From contig VZSE01001826.1 in NCBI GenBank assembly GCA_013398275.1, positions 124,001 to 188,000 of the forward strand: a stretch of DNA of 64,000 nt, in the 5' to 3' direction. This DNA comes from Promerops cafer (lineage: Eukaryota; Chordata; Aves; Passeriformes; Nectariniidae). This document shows, in pieces, positions 12,101-25,580 of this stretch. Position 1 is the first letter of the stretch, and each line of letters starts with the position of its first letter. The notes beneath the pieces were generated by a model. The model made no database searches. It saw only the letters and a program-made list of their open reading frames with translations, and had not been told where the DNA came from. A program made the position numbers and the translations under genes.

Positions 12101-15100
12101 AAAATTGTTTCTTTGAGCAAAGTAGGTCTTTAACATACAGAGCCCATAGGGACATGGTTATCACTTTAGGGGACTGTACTAATAAAATTTCACAGATTTT
12201 CTATCATAAAAACCTGTCTGGGGTTCTGCATCCTTCTTTGGATGCAGTTCCTAGCATTTGAAAGACATGAAAATGTCATTCTTGCCTTCAGAAAAGAGCA
12301 GCTGAGAAGAACTTGAAGCCCAAAATGAAGAGTGATCCCTTATTCAGCTAAACCCAATTAAATTGCAGTTGTGCTCTAGAGATAAAACAAACGAGTGTTT
12401 AAGTCTGCATAGAGATCTGCAGTGGTGGGGAGGAAGAAAATACACTGAACTTAAAAATTATATTTCTGGTTTTTTAATACTTCCTTTTAAACCTAAACAT
12501 GACATTTCATATGCAATTTCTGAATGAGCTTCTCAATGCTGGCCTCTTTCCTGGAAGGTTTTTGTTTGGAACTCCAAGTTCATCTACCTGACAGTTAAAC
12601 CTGGAGAGCCTGAAGCAAACTCTTCATTTCTGATTCAATACCGAATCTGAAGCAAATTCTTCATTAATTCAGTTTCAGCTGAACAGATTTTTTATGTCTC
12701 CAGTGCCATCGTCCGTTAATGCCACATATGAAAAACAGGATTTAAATTATTCAGAAACATGAGAAAAGCAGTTCCAGCAGTTTACACACCTTCTCCTATT
12801 TAGGTTCTTCAGGAAAATTTCTTAAAGAAAAGCAGACTAAAACCTGATGGGGACTCAGCAATCACTTCCCTGCAGATAAGGTGGAAAACTCAGAGTTCAT
12901 CTGCTGAGCACGTTCTGCTGGACACCTCTTCCTGGGATTGCAGCACCCACACTGAGCAGGAGGAACAAGCCCAGAGGATCCATCCCATGTTTCCAGCAGG
13001 GTTGTTGTCCCAGTGACAGCCCTGGGTGATCGGGCTGTCACCATAGCAACTTTCACCAAGAACTCACAATGCACCCAAACGAACTCCGAGCTAAATTAAC
13101 TTATTGCATGTCACCAGTGAGAAATGACTGTTCAGAGGTAATTTTCTGTACTAATATGTAATAGAGTTAACTCTCTAAATTGAATTAAATTAATTAAATG
13201 CCACTCCCAGTAAATCAGATTCTATTACATGAATGTTAAAAGAAATTAAAAATGTTTTAATAAAGATTACTAATAATAACTTAATATTATTACTTCATTT
13301 TAATTCAAAAATTCTGCTCAGTTTATTTTAGACACATGTCCTCCCCTCACTAGGAAGGAATACCTAATTACTCCACATGCATTACACACAGTTATTTCAT
13401 AGAAATGGGCTTAGACTTAGCTAAAAGAACTAACACCAGCATTTTAAGAAGAAATGCAGCTTGGTTTAATAAGTGACATCCTAAGATTCTTCCTCCCCTC
13501 ACACTTTGGGTAAATTCCACACTTTCAATGAGTGTGTCCAGTTTCCAAAGGGTTTCATTTCTGCTTTTTGCAGAAAAAATTGAAAATGTCTTGCAGTAAA
13601 GCCAATTGCAAACAAAGAGGAAAACACAATGTCCACCTAGGCAGGGTACAAAAATAACAGCCCTTTAATGGCTTTGCAGAGCTATCTAACAATGCATTAT
13701 TAAGTTTGTTTTTTAAAGTAGATTCTTGCACTTTAGAGGACAGACAGCTGGGAGGCAAATCTATGATGCTCCCAATTTCTCATGTAAATAAAAAGTTAAA
13801 ATTGCCAGCTGATGGTGTTTGTGCTGTCCCAGGACCCTGACTTTAACTCATAACACACCAAGACACTGTGGGCAAAAACGGGGGCTATTTAACAATAATC
13901 ACTTCTCAGCATTATGAACCACATTATTCAGTTTTATCCATTATTTAGTTTTCAGGAATAAGCTGTGTTAGTGCTGAGAAGGCAGCTGGTGACAGCAGAG
14001 GGAGCACACGGAGCTGTCACATCTGCCACTGGCCACGGGGTGACAATGACGTCAGCCCGAGCACCAGCTCAGCCCAACACCCAGAGGAAAGGCAGCACTG
14101 CCACTAAAAGAATATGGTAAATAGGGGTTAAAATATTCCCTGAATCTCCAGCAAATGGGAGTTAAGGCTGTGACAACCCTGTGGGGTGGAACAAGATGAA
14201 CTTCAACATCCCATCTACATTCCAGGCATCAGTAAAATGGGATTATGGATTTAAGTGTTCAGTGTTACTATACATCTAAGTTATTATCACAGATTTTCAG
14301 TTAGAATTATATATTTTTTTAAAGTCTTAGTACCAATAATAAGGCACCAAATCACAAAGTCTTCCACAGATCTCTTCTGGGAAGGAATAGCTGAACAACT
14401 GAGGAGGCTGAAGACAACCTCTCACCTGAGTTCCCACAGTGATGATGGACAAGATTAGAGATAACTACACAACAAAGAAAAAAAAATTAAATTATTACTC
14501 TTGGAAACTGTCAGGAAGATATGCAAGCTGTAGCAATATACGAATTACGATGGAGCCTGTGTCAGAAAGGTGGCACTGAACACATTATTTTCTTCCTGTT
14601 TCACTCTGAAGACTTTCTCCTGTTGAGAAAGGAAAGGCTAGGTGCTCACATGTACAGCAGGAAAGAACTGCCAGTGCAGGAGAGGACAGCCTGACACCCC
14701 CAGCACCTGCAGGAAGGGTTTGTCAATCTCATGGTTTGTCAATCAAGCCTAAACAACTTCAGTGGAAACTTTGGGGAAATTAAAACAAGGAATATATTCA
14801 AATGTCTGCTTCAGGGGACCACCTGCAGGAGGAAAATGGGTAGTGATTAAACAGGAGAAATGGGGAGTGAAGAAGAAACTGCACATTACCAAATCAAGGT
14901 CTTTATAGAATAAGGTATCTGAAACTTGGGAGTTTTTCATAGCAAGCTGAGTTTAGGGACAGAAAAGTGAAAGAGAAGAATCAGCACTGCCCTGAACAGC
15001 CTGGATTACAGAGCTCTGCCATGGGGTGAGCCTGAAAGGCACAGAAAATAAATCAGCCTTAGGTTTGACTTGTAAACGGCAGCAGGTTACTGTCCACAGA

Positions 15101-15135
15101 TTAACTCAAAGGCTACTTAATAACCCTCCAGCCAG

Positions 15136-15676
15136 TGTGCTGGTTTTGGCCAGGACAGAGTTAGCTTTCTTGCAGTAGCTGGTGTGGGGCTGTGGTTTGG
15201 ATTTGTGCTGATAACCCAGGGTGTTTCATTACTGCTGAGTGGTGCTCACACAGAGCCAAGGCCTGCTCTGCTCCTCACCCCACGCTGCCAGCCAGGAGGC
15301 TGAGGGGACACAAGGAGCTGGGAGGGGACACAGCCAGGACAGCTGACCCCAGCTGACACGAGGGAATATTCCACACCAGATGGTGTCATGATCACCCTAT
15401 AAAGCTGGGGGAAAAGGAGAAAGATGGGGATGTTTGGAGTGATGGTGTTTGTCTTCCCCAGGCACTGTTCCCTGTGATGGAGCCCTGCTATGCAAAGTGG
15501 GGAATAATTAACTCCCTGTTTGGCTTTGTATGTGTGTGTGACTTTTGCTTTACCTATTAAACTGTCTTTACCTCAACCCACAAGTTTTCTCACTTTTACT
15601 CCTCCAATTCTCTCCACATCCTGCCAGGGGGGAGTGAGTGAGGGGCTGAGCTCCTGCCTGGGGTTAAACCATGATA
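15136..15676 (+). mobile_element. Solo LTR of an endogenous retrovirus (passerine type)
   Basis: About 541 bp starting TGTGCTGGTTTTGGCCAGGA and ending GGGGTTAAACCATGATA. Inside are a TATA box (TATAAA, 15398-15403) and a polyadenylation signal (ATTAAA, 15556-15561) followed by TGTCTTTACCTCAACCCAC, in the order expected for U3-R-U5. No internal gag/pol region follows, so it is a solo LTR left after recombination. Flanking 5-mers GCCAG and TACAG match only in their last three bases, so the target-site duplication is decayed or the ends are off by a base or two. I recognise it as a common songbird LTR family, probably ERVL-like; the family name is not assigned. It is antisense to TNRC6C. Confidence 0.8.
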
Positions 15677-18600
15677 TACAGATACTGCATTAAAAAAATA
15701 ATTCTCCACTAACTGGAAGGACTTCCAAAGAAAAAAACCATAAATTATTATGGTTCGAAAAACAGCCTGAAAACAGTAGCACCAGGAAAAACTGAATGGG
15801 CTGTTCAGTAAAAAACAGGAGACACAAAGAGGCAGTGGAGGGGAAGATCAGCTCTCCTGGGCCAAGCAGCCAACAAAGAAGGGGCTTAAGTAACAGGAAA
15901 GACAGACTGAATATGAAGATGCTTTTCTGACAATAATCAAAACATCATTCAAGAATATCTGGTGGGCCTGTCTGAGAGAGGGGAGAGGGTTAAGACCATC
16001 CCTTTTTGCTCATCTAAAGGGATATATCTAGTCCTGTGATAGTAAGACCTCAGGGTGGCATTTGAATTTTTAACAGAGTTGAAGAATCATCAGTTCTCTC
16101 GATTAGTAACTCATGTACTTCAAAACAGAAGTTCATGAGAGCCTGTCTGGCCTCCTAAAGGTGAAGAAGTCTGGCTGGCTCCATAAAAACTGATGAAAAA
16201 AAGACAACAGCACCGAAATCAGAAATTACGCCTGAAACGTTAAGAGCATCCTGGTAACAGGAGGACAGATCTTCAGGAGACTATGATAAAACAGAAAACA
16301 ACTGCTAACATGGGAAGAGGCCACCAGAAGCCTGAGTCACACCAAGTTCAGCTGTGTTCCCACTGGGCAAGTGACAATAACAGCGGCTGCCACGCCCAGG
16401 GACGCCGAGGAGCGTCAGAGGCGTTCATTCGGTGGGGCTGTTAAACACAGGCCCCACAAGACAGCTGAGCATGAGCCACTGCTGCCACCCCACTCGGGCA
16501 GGATGCCTGCAGGGAAAATCACCTCCTCTCCAGATGCACACTGCTCTGCCTGAACCAGTTCAGGAATAACCTGAAGGATCAGGTGCACGATGCACACCTG
16601 AGCAGAAGCTTCGGAGCATTTACCACAGTGTGAGCTGGTTAAACAGACATTTTAAGTAGTCCTGTAGGATTTGTAAAGTATGGGCTACCACCTTTAACAA
16701 CTCAGGAAAAACATTAAAATAATCTAGCAAAACACAGGGAAGCCAAGGGTTCTCAGAGCAGAGGAATGTCAACACCAGACAGTCAACAAGAGAACACAAG
16801 GTCCCTCAGGCCAAATGCTTCACACACAGTGTAAAAGAATCAAAAACACGTTTTCATTCCCCCCTTCCTTTTCCCAAGATAACCCTCTCCAGCATTTGTA
16901 CAGTAACTATTCCAGGAGCACCTACTAGTGTTACAGTTCAAAGTGGATTTCATCCTTCCCAAGGAAGGGATCTGGTAACCTTAGAAACCCAGCATGTATC
17001 TCAAAACAATCATTACCAAAGCGAGCTAATACATCTCCTGATGAACCTCTCCTCCAGCTCACAGTTTGCAGATCTTATCAACGTTATATTTATATGCCTT
17101 ACAAGCCTCCTCCAGGTAGCAAGATGATAATCTAATAATAGAAAGTGGTCAGCAGAGTGCAAATAAATCAAAGCTGATAGGTCATTTTTTCATGGGAAAC
17201 TGTTAGCTGCCTTCTCCATGAAAACCTGTGTGAGCCAGGCCTCAGGACAAAGAAGAAATGCCTTTGTGGAGATGTTTCTCTAAAAGAACAGTAAAAGTGA
17301 ACAACAGACTTCAGTTCAGAAAGTAATGGAAGAAAGAAGCACACTGATGAACAGGTGAGCTGTGCTATAAAGTCACTTCCAGGGAAACAAATCTCAGGCT
17401 CTGCAGGGTGGGGAGGAGCTGTGGGACAGGTGTTTGTTGCTATCAGTAGACACAAAAGTGGCATCTTACAAAGGAAATACTGGGGCATATATGCTCTGAT
17501 GGAGGGCAAGTATCAGACAACATTCTACTTATAATTGGAAAACAGTTATTTTACAAGCAGACTGACAGAAGAATAGAGCATTTGCCAATGCCTGAGCTGC
17601 TGCAATGCCAAAAGAGCAGCAGTTTGACCATTTCCTAGCCCACATGCTCCACACACTGCACTGGGGAACAGCAGCAGGGAGCAGAGCACACACTGTGGGC
17701 AGATAAATACCCATAACCCAGTGTGCAGTTTGATCATAACCAACACCATTATCACTGCGCAGCTGGGTTAAAATTGATCTTCTAAAATATCCAGTTGTCA
17801 GCAACTGTATTGGCAGTTTTGTTGATGAGAAAGCAAACTGGGATTTTTCTGAGAGCACTTCCCACCAAGGGGCACTCTGACAATTAGGTCTAGAGTAGAA
17901 AAGCCTAGCTGGTGTTACCCAGTCTGTGCTAACTCTCTCTTCAAAGGGTATTCTTGGAGAGACAATGTCCTAGGCTAGAAATGCATCTGACAATGTACCA
18001 TGTAAAGAGAAATCTGATGATGCACGTGTTGTCCTGCTGCCTTCAAGCAGGGTATCAACCCTTACAACCTAGAGCATTTGAAAAGTGCTTTTAACCAACT
18101 TCGTCTAGTGTTGGAAAACTCCCATTTTTTTCTAATTCTAGAATTAACTATTTACAGATCAGGCTCTTGCCATCCTCAGCCTGATAAACCTGTATCATTC
18201 CTAACTGAGGAAACAGAGAAAGCAATATTCTGACTGTATTTATATTATGAGCACATGCCTAAACTTGCATAACAGAAACTACAACAGACCATCTCTAAGG
18301 AGAATAAAAACTACCTGAGGAGCACTAGGAGTATCCACTTGAGCCCTTACCTACTTTCCTATTCCTAGGTGAGGAATCTGCAAAGCTGACAAGGCAAGTA
18401 CTGGCCAGGACTGGAGATGCTTTACTGGAGCAAAGCAGCAGCAACTCCAGGCAAGGACATGGAAGCACCTCTGAGGGGTCAGCTGTCCTGTAAATCCAGC
18501 TCCAGCTTCGAGTACATTAGGAAGAATTTATTTCATGGTTACTTCTTATATTTTCAAATAACCCCAGAGTTATATGTTTGTTTGTTTTCCTTTAAGAGAT

Positions 18601-21600
18601 AAATGTTTTTCCCAAAAACCTGTACTAATTACTTTGCTGTGCTGTTGTCTAAAAAGAGCATTTCTTTGAAAGCTGGGGAATCTGTAGCTTCCCAGGAGCT
18701 ACAAAAGATTTAAACCTTCAGAACTGTCAGTGCTTGCTTGCAGGGCTCAGGGTGCCCAGCCCTGACAAACCCTCTCTCCTGTAAAAAGACACCAATTCTC
18801 AATGCAAATCTCTCCTTGGGCACCTTTGACTTGCAAACCATCAAGACACACAGAGAAAGAGCTACAAACCCAAATAAAGTTTACCAAAGATTATTCATAC
18901 ATTTACTGTTTACCTTTTCTCCTTCACTTCCCAATGGCAATGTTGAAGATACTCATATTTCTTGCACTTATGAGAGCAAAAAGCCTATTAAATACCACTG
19001 AACTACTGCCTGTCACAGTCACTCCACTTGAAAGAAAAGCAGGTAGGAAACCAAAGTTTTTTTCTCTAGTATTTAACTCCAACTCTCCCAGCTCATCCTT
19101 CTTGCTTTGTCTCCCTGACTATGCAATTGCTCCTCCTGTCTGCTCCAATCTTTTTGCATTTTCTACTCCTCTTCACCCAGTACTGGACTCACAAATTACC
19201 TCCATCCTCTATTCTATGCAGGCTGTAAAATGGTAATTACTCCTCTATCAGAGAAGTGGTATCTCAGTGGGTTTTATGAACAAATTCATGTTTGTTTAAA
19301 GATACTTATAATAGCAAAACACCCCCATGATAACGTTTATCAAAAAGAAAACATTTTTGTGTTACAAAGCCTTAACGTATGGCCACAGGTTATCATTAAG
19401 TTATCAAGTGACTGCATATTAAGATCTAATTGAAGAAGTTATTGCCGTGCTCCCCCTCCTTCTGCAATGATGATTTATGGCACATTTTGTCACTACAATG
19501 TGCAGCAGTTCAGTACAAACACAGCACTTAACTAACAAGATGACAGAGGCAGATATTCAAGCACAAGCTATAAATACTGAAATGAGTCAGAGGTTGTAAA
19601 TCTGTTGTAAATCATACCTGATTTGTAGGCTGGAACACATTTTCTAATCTTATGGAAAAAGCCTCTGCTGGTCCCTACAATAATATGACACGAACCAGAA
19701 AAACTCAAGACTTTTCTTTTTATAAAAGACTGATTGTGTTACACACTGTCATAATTCTACTTAAAATCCTGATGAGATTCTCTAAAAAGTCTCATTTTCC
19801 CATCTTTCCTATGGAACTACCACTAAGCATCAGTAACATCTACCACAATCAGAAGGAGCACATTATCAATACACACAAACTTCATTTTTGTATGAGCAGA
19901 ATGGAGGTTACAGGAAAGTGATTCACACACACAGGAGCACAGGCAGAGAACATTCTAACAGCCCATTTGGGCAGGGTAAGGAAAGAATCAATTTAAAAAT
20001 ATGCAATAATCTACATGGCTGATTTGGAAATGAAAATAACCCAGCTTTGGAAACAGGTATGCTGCAACTCCTGTCATCCCAACAGAAATGCCAGAGCAGG
20101 GGATGGGATCTCAGATATTTTTGTCCATTCTTTTTTCCTTTTAATTCCCCTTTCTAATAGAGCAGACCATGTTCCTCCAGGTAAAATATACAGCACTGCC
20201 TGTGGGATAACAGATAACCTGCAGGAAGTACACCAACATTTGTGACACCACAATGGTTTTCCCAGCAACCACACACCGTTAAATGTTTTCTGTTCAGTCC
20301 CCCAAAATCAAATGTATGGAAGCATAAACCTTGGCAGAATAATCTCCCAGTCTGCAGACAACCTCCCTGACTCTGCGAGCTGCATATTAAAATCATCACA
20401 CACTGAGGAGTCCCAAGGCACACAGCCCAGACAGCCTGGGGGAGGGGACAGCTCCACAACAGACCCCAGATGGAAGGGAATGATGCTCAGCTCAGGAGAC
20501 ACTGCACCACTGGGACAGAGCATGGGCAGTGCTGGACAGGCTGCTGAAACCATGGATCACTGCAGCCAGTCCAGCTTCTGCAATCCTGCTTCATCATCCC
20601 CAGCAGGGAGCTGAAATTCCCATTTTCCCCTTGGAATGCCCACCTCTCCCTTCCTGGCCCCATGCCATGAACATGCCAGACAGACCTACAAGGATCATGG
20701 AGGTCCAAGAGGCACAGGTTGACCATCTCTGCTTTACAGTAAAGGGATAAAAATATTTTCCAGCTAACATTTCCAATCAAAATATTTACCAAAATATTTT
20801 CTATGTTAGACTAACTGAGGTATATAGACTTAACTGTTTTTACTTCTCTGTTTGCAGATGTAGCACTTACCTTTATTGCATATAATGCTGGAGGGTTGGA
20901 TGGATACTTTGCCTTTCAATTACCAGGGTGGATGTTTGAGTAACAAACCACTTAAGCTATTTTATATCAGCTTTAGACAAATGCATTCAGCTGAGGTGGG
21001 AGTGAAGCAGGCAAAGAACTGATCACCTGTGCTGACTAAACCTGCAGGAGGATGGCTAGAAGAGAAGCAGGCAGCAAAACACACCCTGGTAGTATTTATG
21101 ACGAGCACAGCTCCCTTAAAGCCCCTGTAGTTATTAAATAACAGCCATTCCCATACTAGTGACCCTTTACTACACAGAACAGAGCTCACAATTACAGCTG
21201 AATGTTTTCATTAGAAAACACAAAGTTTCTTGATCAAATGCACATAAACTGGCAAGAGTTTCCGCATGTAAAATAAACACTAATGGCCTGTGCTCAATAG
21301 TCCTGCTCTCAAAAAAATTACCATAAAAGAACAACAACTCGAATGTGCAATAAAAACCTGCTCATTTCCCACCTCATCTAATTCTGCAGTGCTTCTCTCC
21401 AGCTGAACAGGAAGACTACTTTCATTTGTTTTCAAGTAATTGAGAAACATTTCAGGTCTTTATCAGCTCTCCAATCTTTCTTCCTTTCACATTCCCTAGA
21501 ATTGTTGCCAACAGGGTATTTATAAAAGATCCAGCCTCACGAAAATACTCAGGCAAACAACGTTGCAGGAAAAAAATTAGCAACTGAAGGAGCTGCTATG

Positions 21601-24600
21601 TAGAGAAGATTTAAAGGGTTGGATCATTGTTTAAATAGAAAAAATAATTTGTTTCAGGGGATGCAAGAGCTGTGTGAGGGAGCACTTCCTAGCCCTGGAC
21701 TCCAGCAGCAGCCACCTTTCCCCTGAGGGTGGAAATGTGTGTTTATTTCGGAAGGGGGTTCTGCTCCACATCACAAATGGAAACATTCAGCTGGGGCTGA
21801 GGCCTCAGAGCAAGACTGAACTGACAACACACCACAAATGCACCCCCACAGGAAACCTCCTTCCTCTTACTTCCTTTCTCTTTCCTGAGGCCTCAGCAGT
21901 GCCTGAACCTGCAGCAGCCCGCATCAGCTCAGAGCTACATGTACAAAACACGAGTTCATTACTGGCCAGGACAGCAACTCCACACCTCTGTGACAGACAA
22001 AGCCATGAAAAACTAACTATTAATTAAAAAGAATTAGACCTTGATCACAGGTTTCTAGCACAGAAGAAGCCAACCCAAAGGGCAAACCCTCCCTCCCTTC
22101 AAGCCCCACCACCTGGCCCCTCCTACTCACTTCAGCAAAGTGCCTTTCCTCCACAAACACAGCTGGGAGCAAACAAGGGACTGTACAAACACCCTGCCCC
22201 AGCCAGCTGAAAAACAAACTGAAAACCCCTTCCAGAGCCCATCTGCACTTGTATGATTTCTTTTTCTCCACTAGGACCCAACTGGTGCAAGCACCTCTCA
22301 CTGCCATGGCAACCCAGTTGCAGAACTCAGTGACACACACATAAAATTAAGCAATTTTTTTTAAGTTACCACAAACAGCTCTGTTAAGTCATATTTACAA
22401 AGATCTCACCTACCAAAATCTATGTTTTGCAAAATGTCCAGTTCCAGTCCAGCTTTAATCTCTGATTTAATACATCCTGCCCACTGGCATGCATTACCTG
22501 CTGCAGTCCATTCACTCAGTTTTACTATGCCATCCTGTCATCACAACTAATTTAATTGCTGTGTCCCAGATAGGAAACAAATTAACTAAATTCAATGATA
22601 ATCCCTGTGTTGCCTTTTAGTTCTAGTAGCATGTGTCACTCAACCTTGAAAATGTATCCAAATAAAGCACTTGGTGCAGCATTGCAATAAAGTTTACAGT
22701 CAACTCTGAATATTGTAGGAAAAAAGTTCAGTCAGATTTTTCCTCTCGTTAATTTTGTATTAATATTCTCTGTATTTTAAGAAATTCCTGCTATCTCTCA
22801 TAAGCTCACGCACATCCCTCCTAAAGCTAAATGTAAGGAACTGCACTATAAAGTAGAAATAAAACAACACAGAGCAACCTGAAAAGCAGCAAGTAGTTGC
22901 CAGACAAAGGAAATGCAAAGAAGGGTCACTTGCAGGACTGTAAATAACCCCCAGCCCTTGCCCTGAGCATGAACAGGAGGTTTGGGTTCTCTGTAGGACA
23001 GGTCCCCCCTTCCAACAATGCTGAACCACAAAAAGCTGCATCACTGCTTCTGACAGATGAAACAATAAATGCCAAAGCTGCTTAATCTCTAACATAACTA
23101 TCCTTATTCACTGCTGTCTTCTTCCTGATCCATATTTGATAGCAATATAAGATGCTTAAATACATGGATAACGAACAAAAAAAATCCAACAGATGGAGAA
23201 ATGCAGTCCCTAAATTTGAAAGAAACAAACTCACAAGCATAGCTGAAAAATTGAAGTTATTAACTAGAAACTTAAACGTGGCAGTTTCAAGCAATTAAAA
23301 GCAAAGCTGTCATAACAGAGCCAGAAATAGTAACATCCCACAGAGGGAAAGCAGAAGGCTCCGTGTCTCACTAGTAACAGAAATGAAGAGCCACTGCATT
23401 AACACGTGAAAATGAATTTAGTTACCCTGACAGCAAAAACATCTGCTGCTGAATTGTGATATTAAAAAGTCATTATAATCCATTATAGAACAGTGAAACC
23501 TTTTTGCACAGAAACAAGCTGATACAGAGAACAAAACAAGAAATACTGTGAAAACAGAAATATTCTATTTAGATAGAAATTGCTCTTATGTATCTTAATT
23601 CCAAAGTTTTTTATGTACCCAAGTTTTGGTGAGACTCACATACCTCTGCTCCCTTCTCCTGAAAATAAAATCCAGTGTTATAAACTACATGAGATCTCAC
23701 AGTGCAGATGCTACAGAATTCAAACTAAAACTTTCTGACTTCTCACTTTCTATACAGGAAAAACTTAGAAAGAAAAAGACAGAATTTCAATAAATTACTG
23801 TTACAGTACCTTCATCATGCAGTTGTTATTTTTCTGAATTCATATTACTGAAGTAATATTTAATTTCTGCTGTATAAATCATAAGAAGTGTTTGAAATGT
23901 AAGTTGTTTAGTCCACTCATGTTAAGCTTGGCTCTTCTCTAATTCTCAGTGTTTGGGACTCTGGGAAGCTCCACTTGCCTGTCTGTCACCTCATTACCCA
24001 CTAATAAATGACAAAGCATTTGAGCTGGTTCAGAGCTGTTCAAATCGAAGGACAGATGACACAAAAAGATCTGTAAGCCACCAGCTGCAGAAGAGAGACC
24101 TTACCTTGCCTCTCTTCCTCACCCTTCTGGAAGCCACAGCTTCATTAACTTTCCTCCTAGGGAGCCTGGCAGCCCACTGCCCCCGAAGGGGAAGGCTTCC
24201 CTTACCTCTGCTGCTTCCTGACCCTGCTGCAAACCAGCTCCACTCACTTCCCAGGCAGAAAACCCACACAGAAAGAAAAACAGGCAGCAGTGGCAGCGGG
24301 GGAAATAGTTTCTCCTAAGCTCCATGAATTGAGTTTACACATTAAATTGAGTTGAATTGTGCAAGGGGAAAGGGGCAATTACTTGTCTTTGAAACAGATA
24401 AATAACTACTAACAACTAAATGGAAAACTGCATCTGTCTTGACAAAAGAGATGACACATGCTGTGTTATGGTTCACAGAAAATTAATCCATATATTCTTG
24501 TCAAAAGGCTGCTGTAGAATACCCAGCAAGATAAGCCAAAGCTTATGCTGAGAATCCCAACAAAACTTTAGGAACATAACAACCCTAGTAAGATATACTC

Positions 24601-24699
24601 CTCTCATTAAACAGACACAATGAATAAAAAGTACAAGCACATTTTAAAACAAGCTTATAAAAATACCAAACATTTCACAAAGAATAAACATGAATTTAC

Positions 24700-24721
24700 C
24701 TTTGGTTTTTTGTTCAGCAGC
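24700..24721 (-). CDS. TNRC6C: TNRC6C 22-nt coding microexon
   Basis: Tiny coding exon, too short for ORF listing. On the minus strand TTTCTTTCAG precedes it and GTAAATTC follows it. It encodes AAEQKTK plus the first base of a Val codon, which is completed by the exon ending at 2284, giving [15 protein letters not shown]. The upstream exon ends in phase 0, so this exon starts a fresh codon. The motif EQKTKVPE is shared by TNRC6 paralogues near the N terminus, which supports both the identity and the exact boundaries. The pyrimidine tract upstream (CTTCTTTTCTTTCAG) is strong, as expected for a microexon. Skipping it would remove 22 nt and shift the frame. Confidence 0.92.
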
Positions 24722-25480
24722 CTGAAAGAAAAGAAGAACAAAACAAATCAACTACTTGTCAATACTGAAAATTATACCTAATAATTATAGGGCTGCAGGT
24801 CTAACTTTTTGCAGAAACTGCTTAGATAAAGCAGGCATTTGTTTCATTTAAGGACTAGAGAATGTTAGTTTAACTCCATTTGACAGGAATGTGGGAATGG
24901 CACCCTCTGTCTGACTGAAGCCAGAAGCAGATGCCAAAGAGGCAGGGTAAAAAACTCAAGAGAGGGCAGCAGCCCCATCCACCCACCCAGCCTTTCCTCT
25001 CCTGAGGGTGAGAGGCTTTCTGGAACCACACTATGACTGTGAACCCTTGAGCACCCAGCAGAATTAACTTCTGTGACTTTGTCCAGCATCCCTTTGAATC
25101 CACCAACACTATCAGCTTTCACAGAAGACCTGTTTATTTTTTAATCTGTTTGGAATAGATGCATTTTTTTATGATGCCTGATTTTTATACCAGAAAAGAC
25201 AGTGATCAATTCTTATTTCAAATTCTAACTAACTGTGCAATCCAGAAAATGACAGAGGAGAATGCACAGCAGTAAAAATGAGCCCTTTCCATCCCAGCAG
25301 GGCACGGTGAGCACGGGCAGTGCCAAAGGCCTGGCACAGCTGCTTGGGCAGGGATTCTGTGACCACAGCCTCTCCCCAAGCCAGAGGCAATGATCCAGTG
25401 CCAGGCTCCCTCCCAGAAGTGAAGCTGCAGCATCAGTACCCACACTCACATTTAAAATTACAACAGGAGCATGAACAAAC
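24722..25480 (-). other. TNRC6C: TNRC6C intron, 759 nt
   Basis: Short intron between the 100-nt and 22-nt coding exons, with GT at 25480 and AG at 24723 (minus strand). Unique sequence with no recognised repeat. Open frames inside it on either strand are unsupported. Confidence 0.85.
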
Positions 25481-25580
25481 CTTTTTCTGAGCACCTTCCT
25501 TCTTTTTCTTTTCTTCCTGCTTTTTCTTTTTCTTTTCTTCCATCAAATGTTCCTCTTCTTGTGTTTCTTGTTCTTTCTCC
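25481..25580 (-). CDS. TNRC6C: TNRC6C Lys/Glu-rich exon with candidate start codon
   Basis: The 100-nt exon is bounded by TTTTTTATCAG (acceptor) and GTTTGTTC (donor) on the minus strand. It reads one base completing an upstream codon, then 33 codons: EKEQETQEEEHL, then MEEKKKKKQEEKKKKEGAQKK, ending in phase 0. The basic/acidic run is the charged, probably helical N terminus typical of TNRC6 proteins. The ATG at 25543-25541 is the likely annotated start: from it to the end of the 330-nt exon is 138 codons plus one base. Its context is poor at -3 (T) but has G at +4. The frame stays open upstream through this exon and the previous one, and TNRC6B has a related EKEQE...LMED stretch before this point, so an upstream start is also possible. 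The coding role is secure; the start is not. Confidence 0.9.

Larger units (their letters stand above)
2285..24699 (-). other. TNRC6C: TNRC6C intron, 22.4 kb
   Basis: Intron between the 22-nt exon and the 330-nt exon, GT at 24699 and AG at 2286 on the minus strand. Mostly AT-rich unique sequence. Recognisable contents are CR1 fragments (3121-3300, 7640-8455), a poly-T tract with an N (7147-7194), a hairpin (9159-9195) and a solo LTR (15136-15676). In 3300-7146, 9196-15135 and 15677-24699 I see no exon, RNA gene or further clear transposon; short open frames there have no family resemblance. Confidence 0.85.

Noticed and set aside
13163..13174. AGAGTTAACTCT palindrome
   Set aside because: 12 bp in AT-rich DNA is expected by chance in a window of this size.
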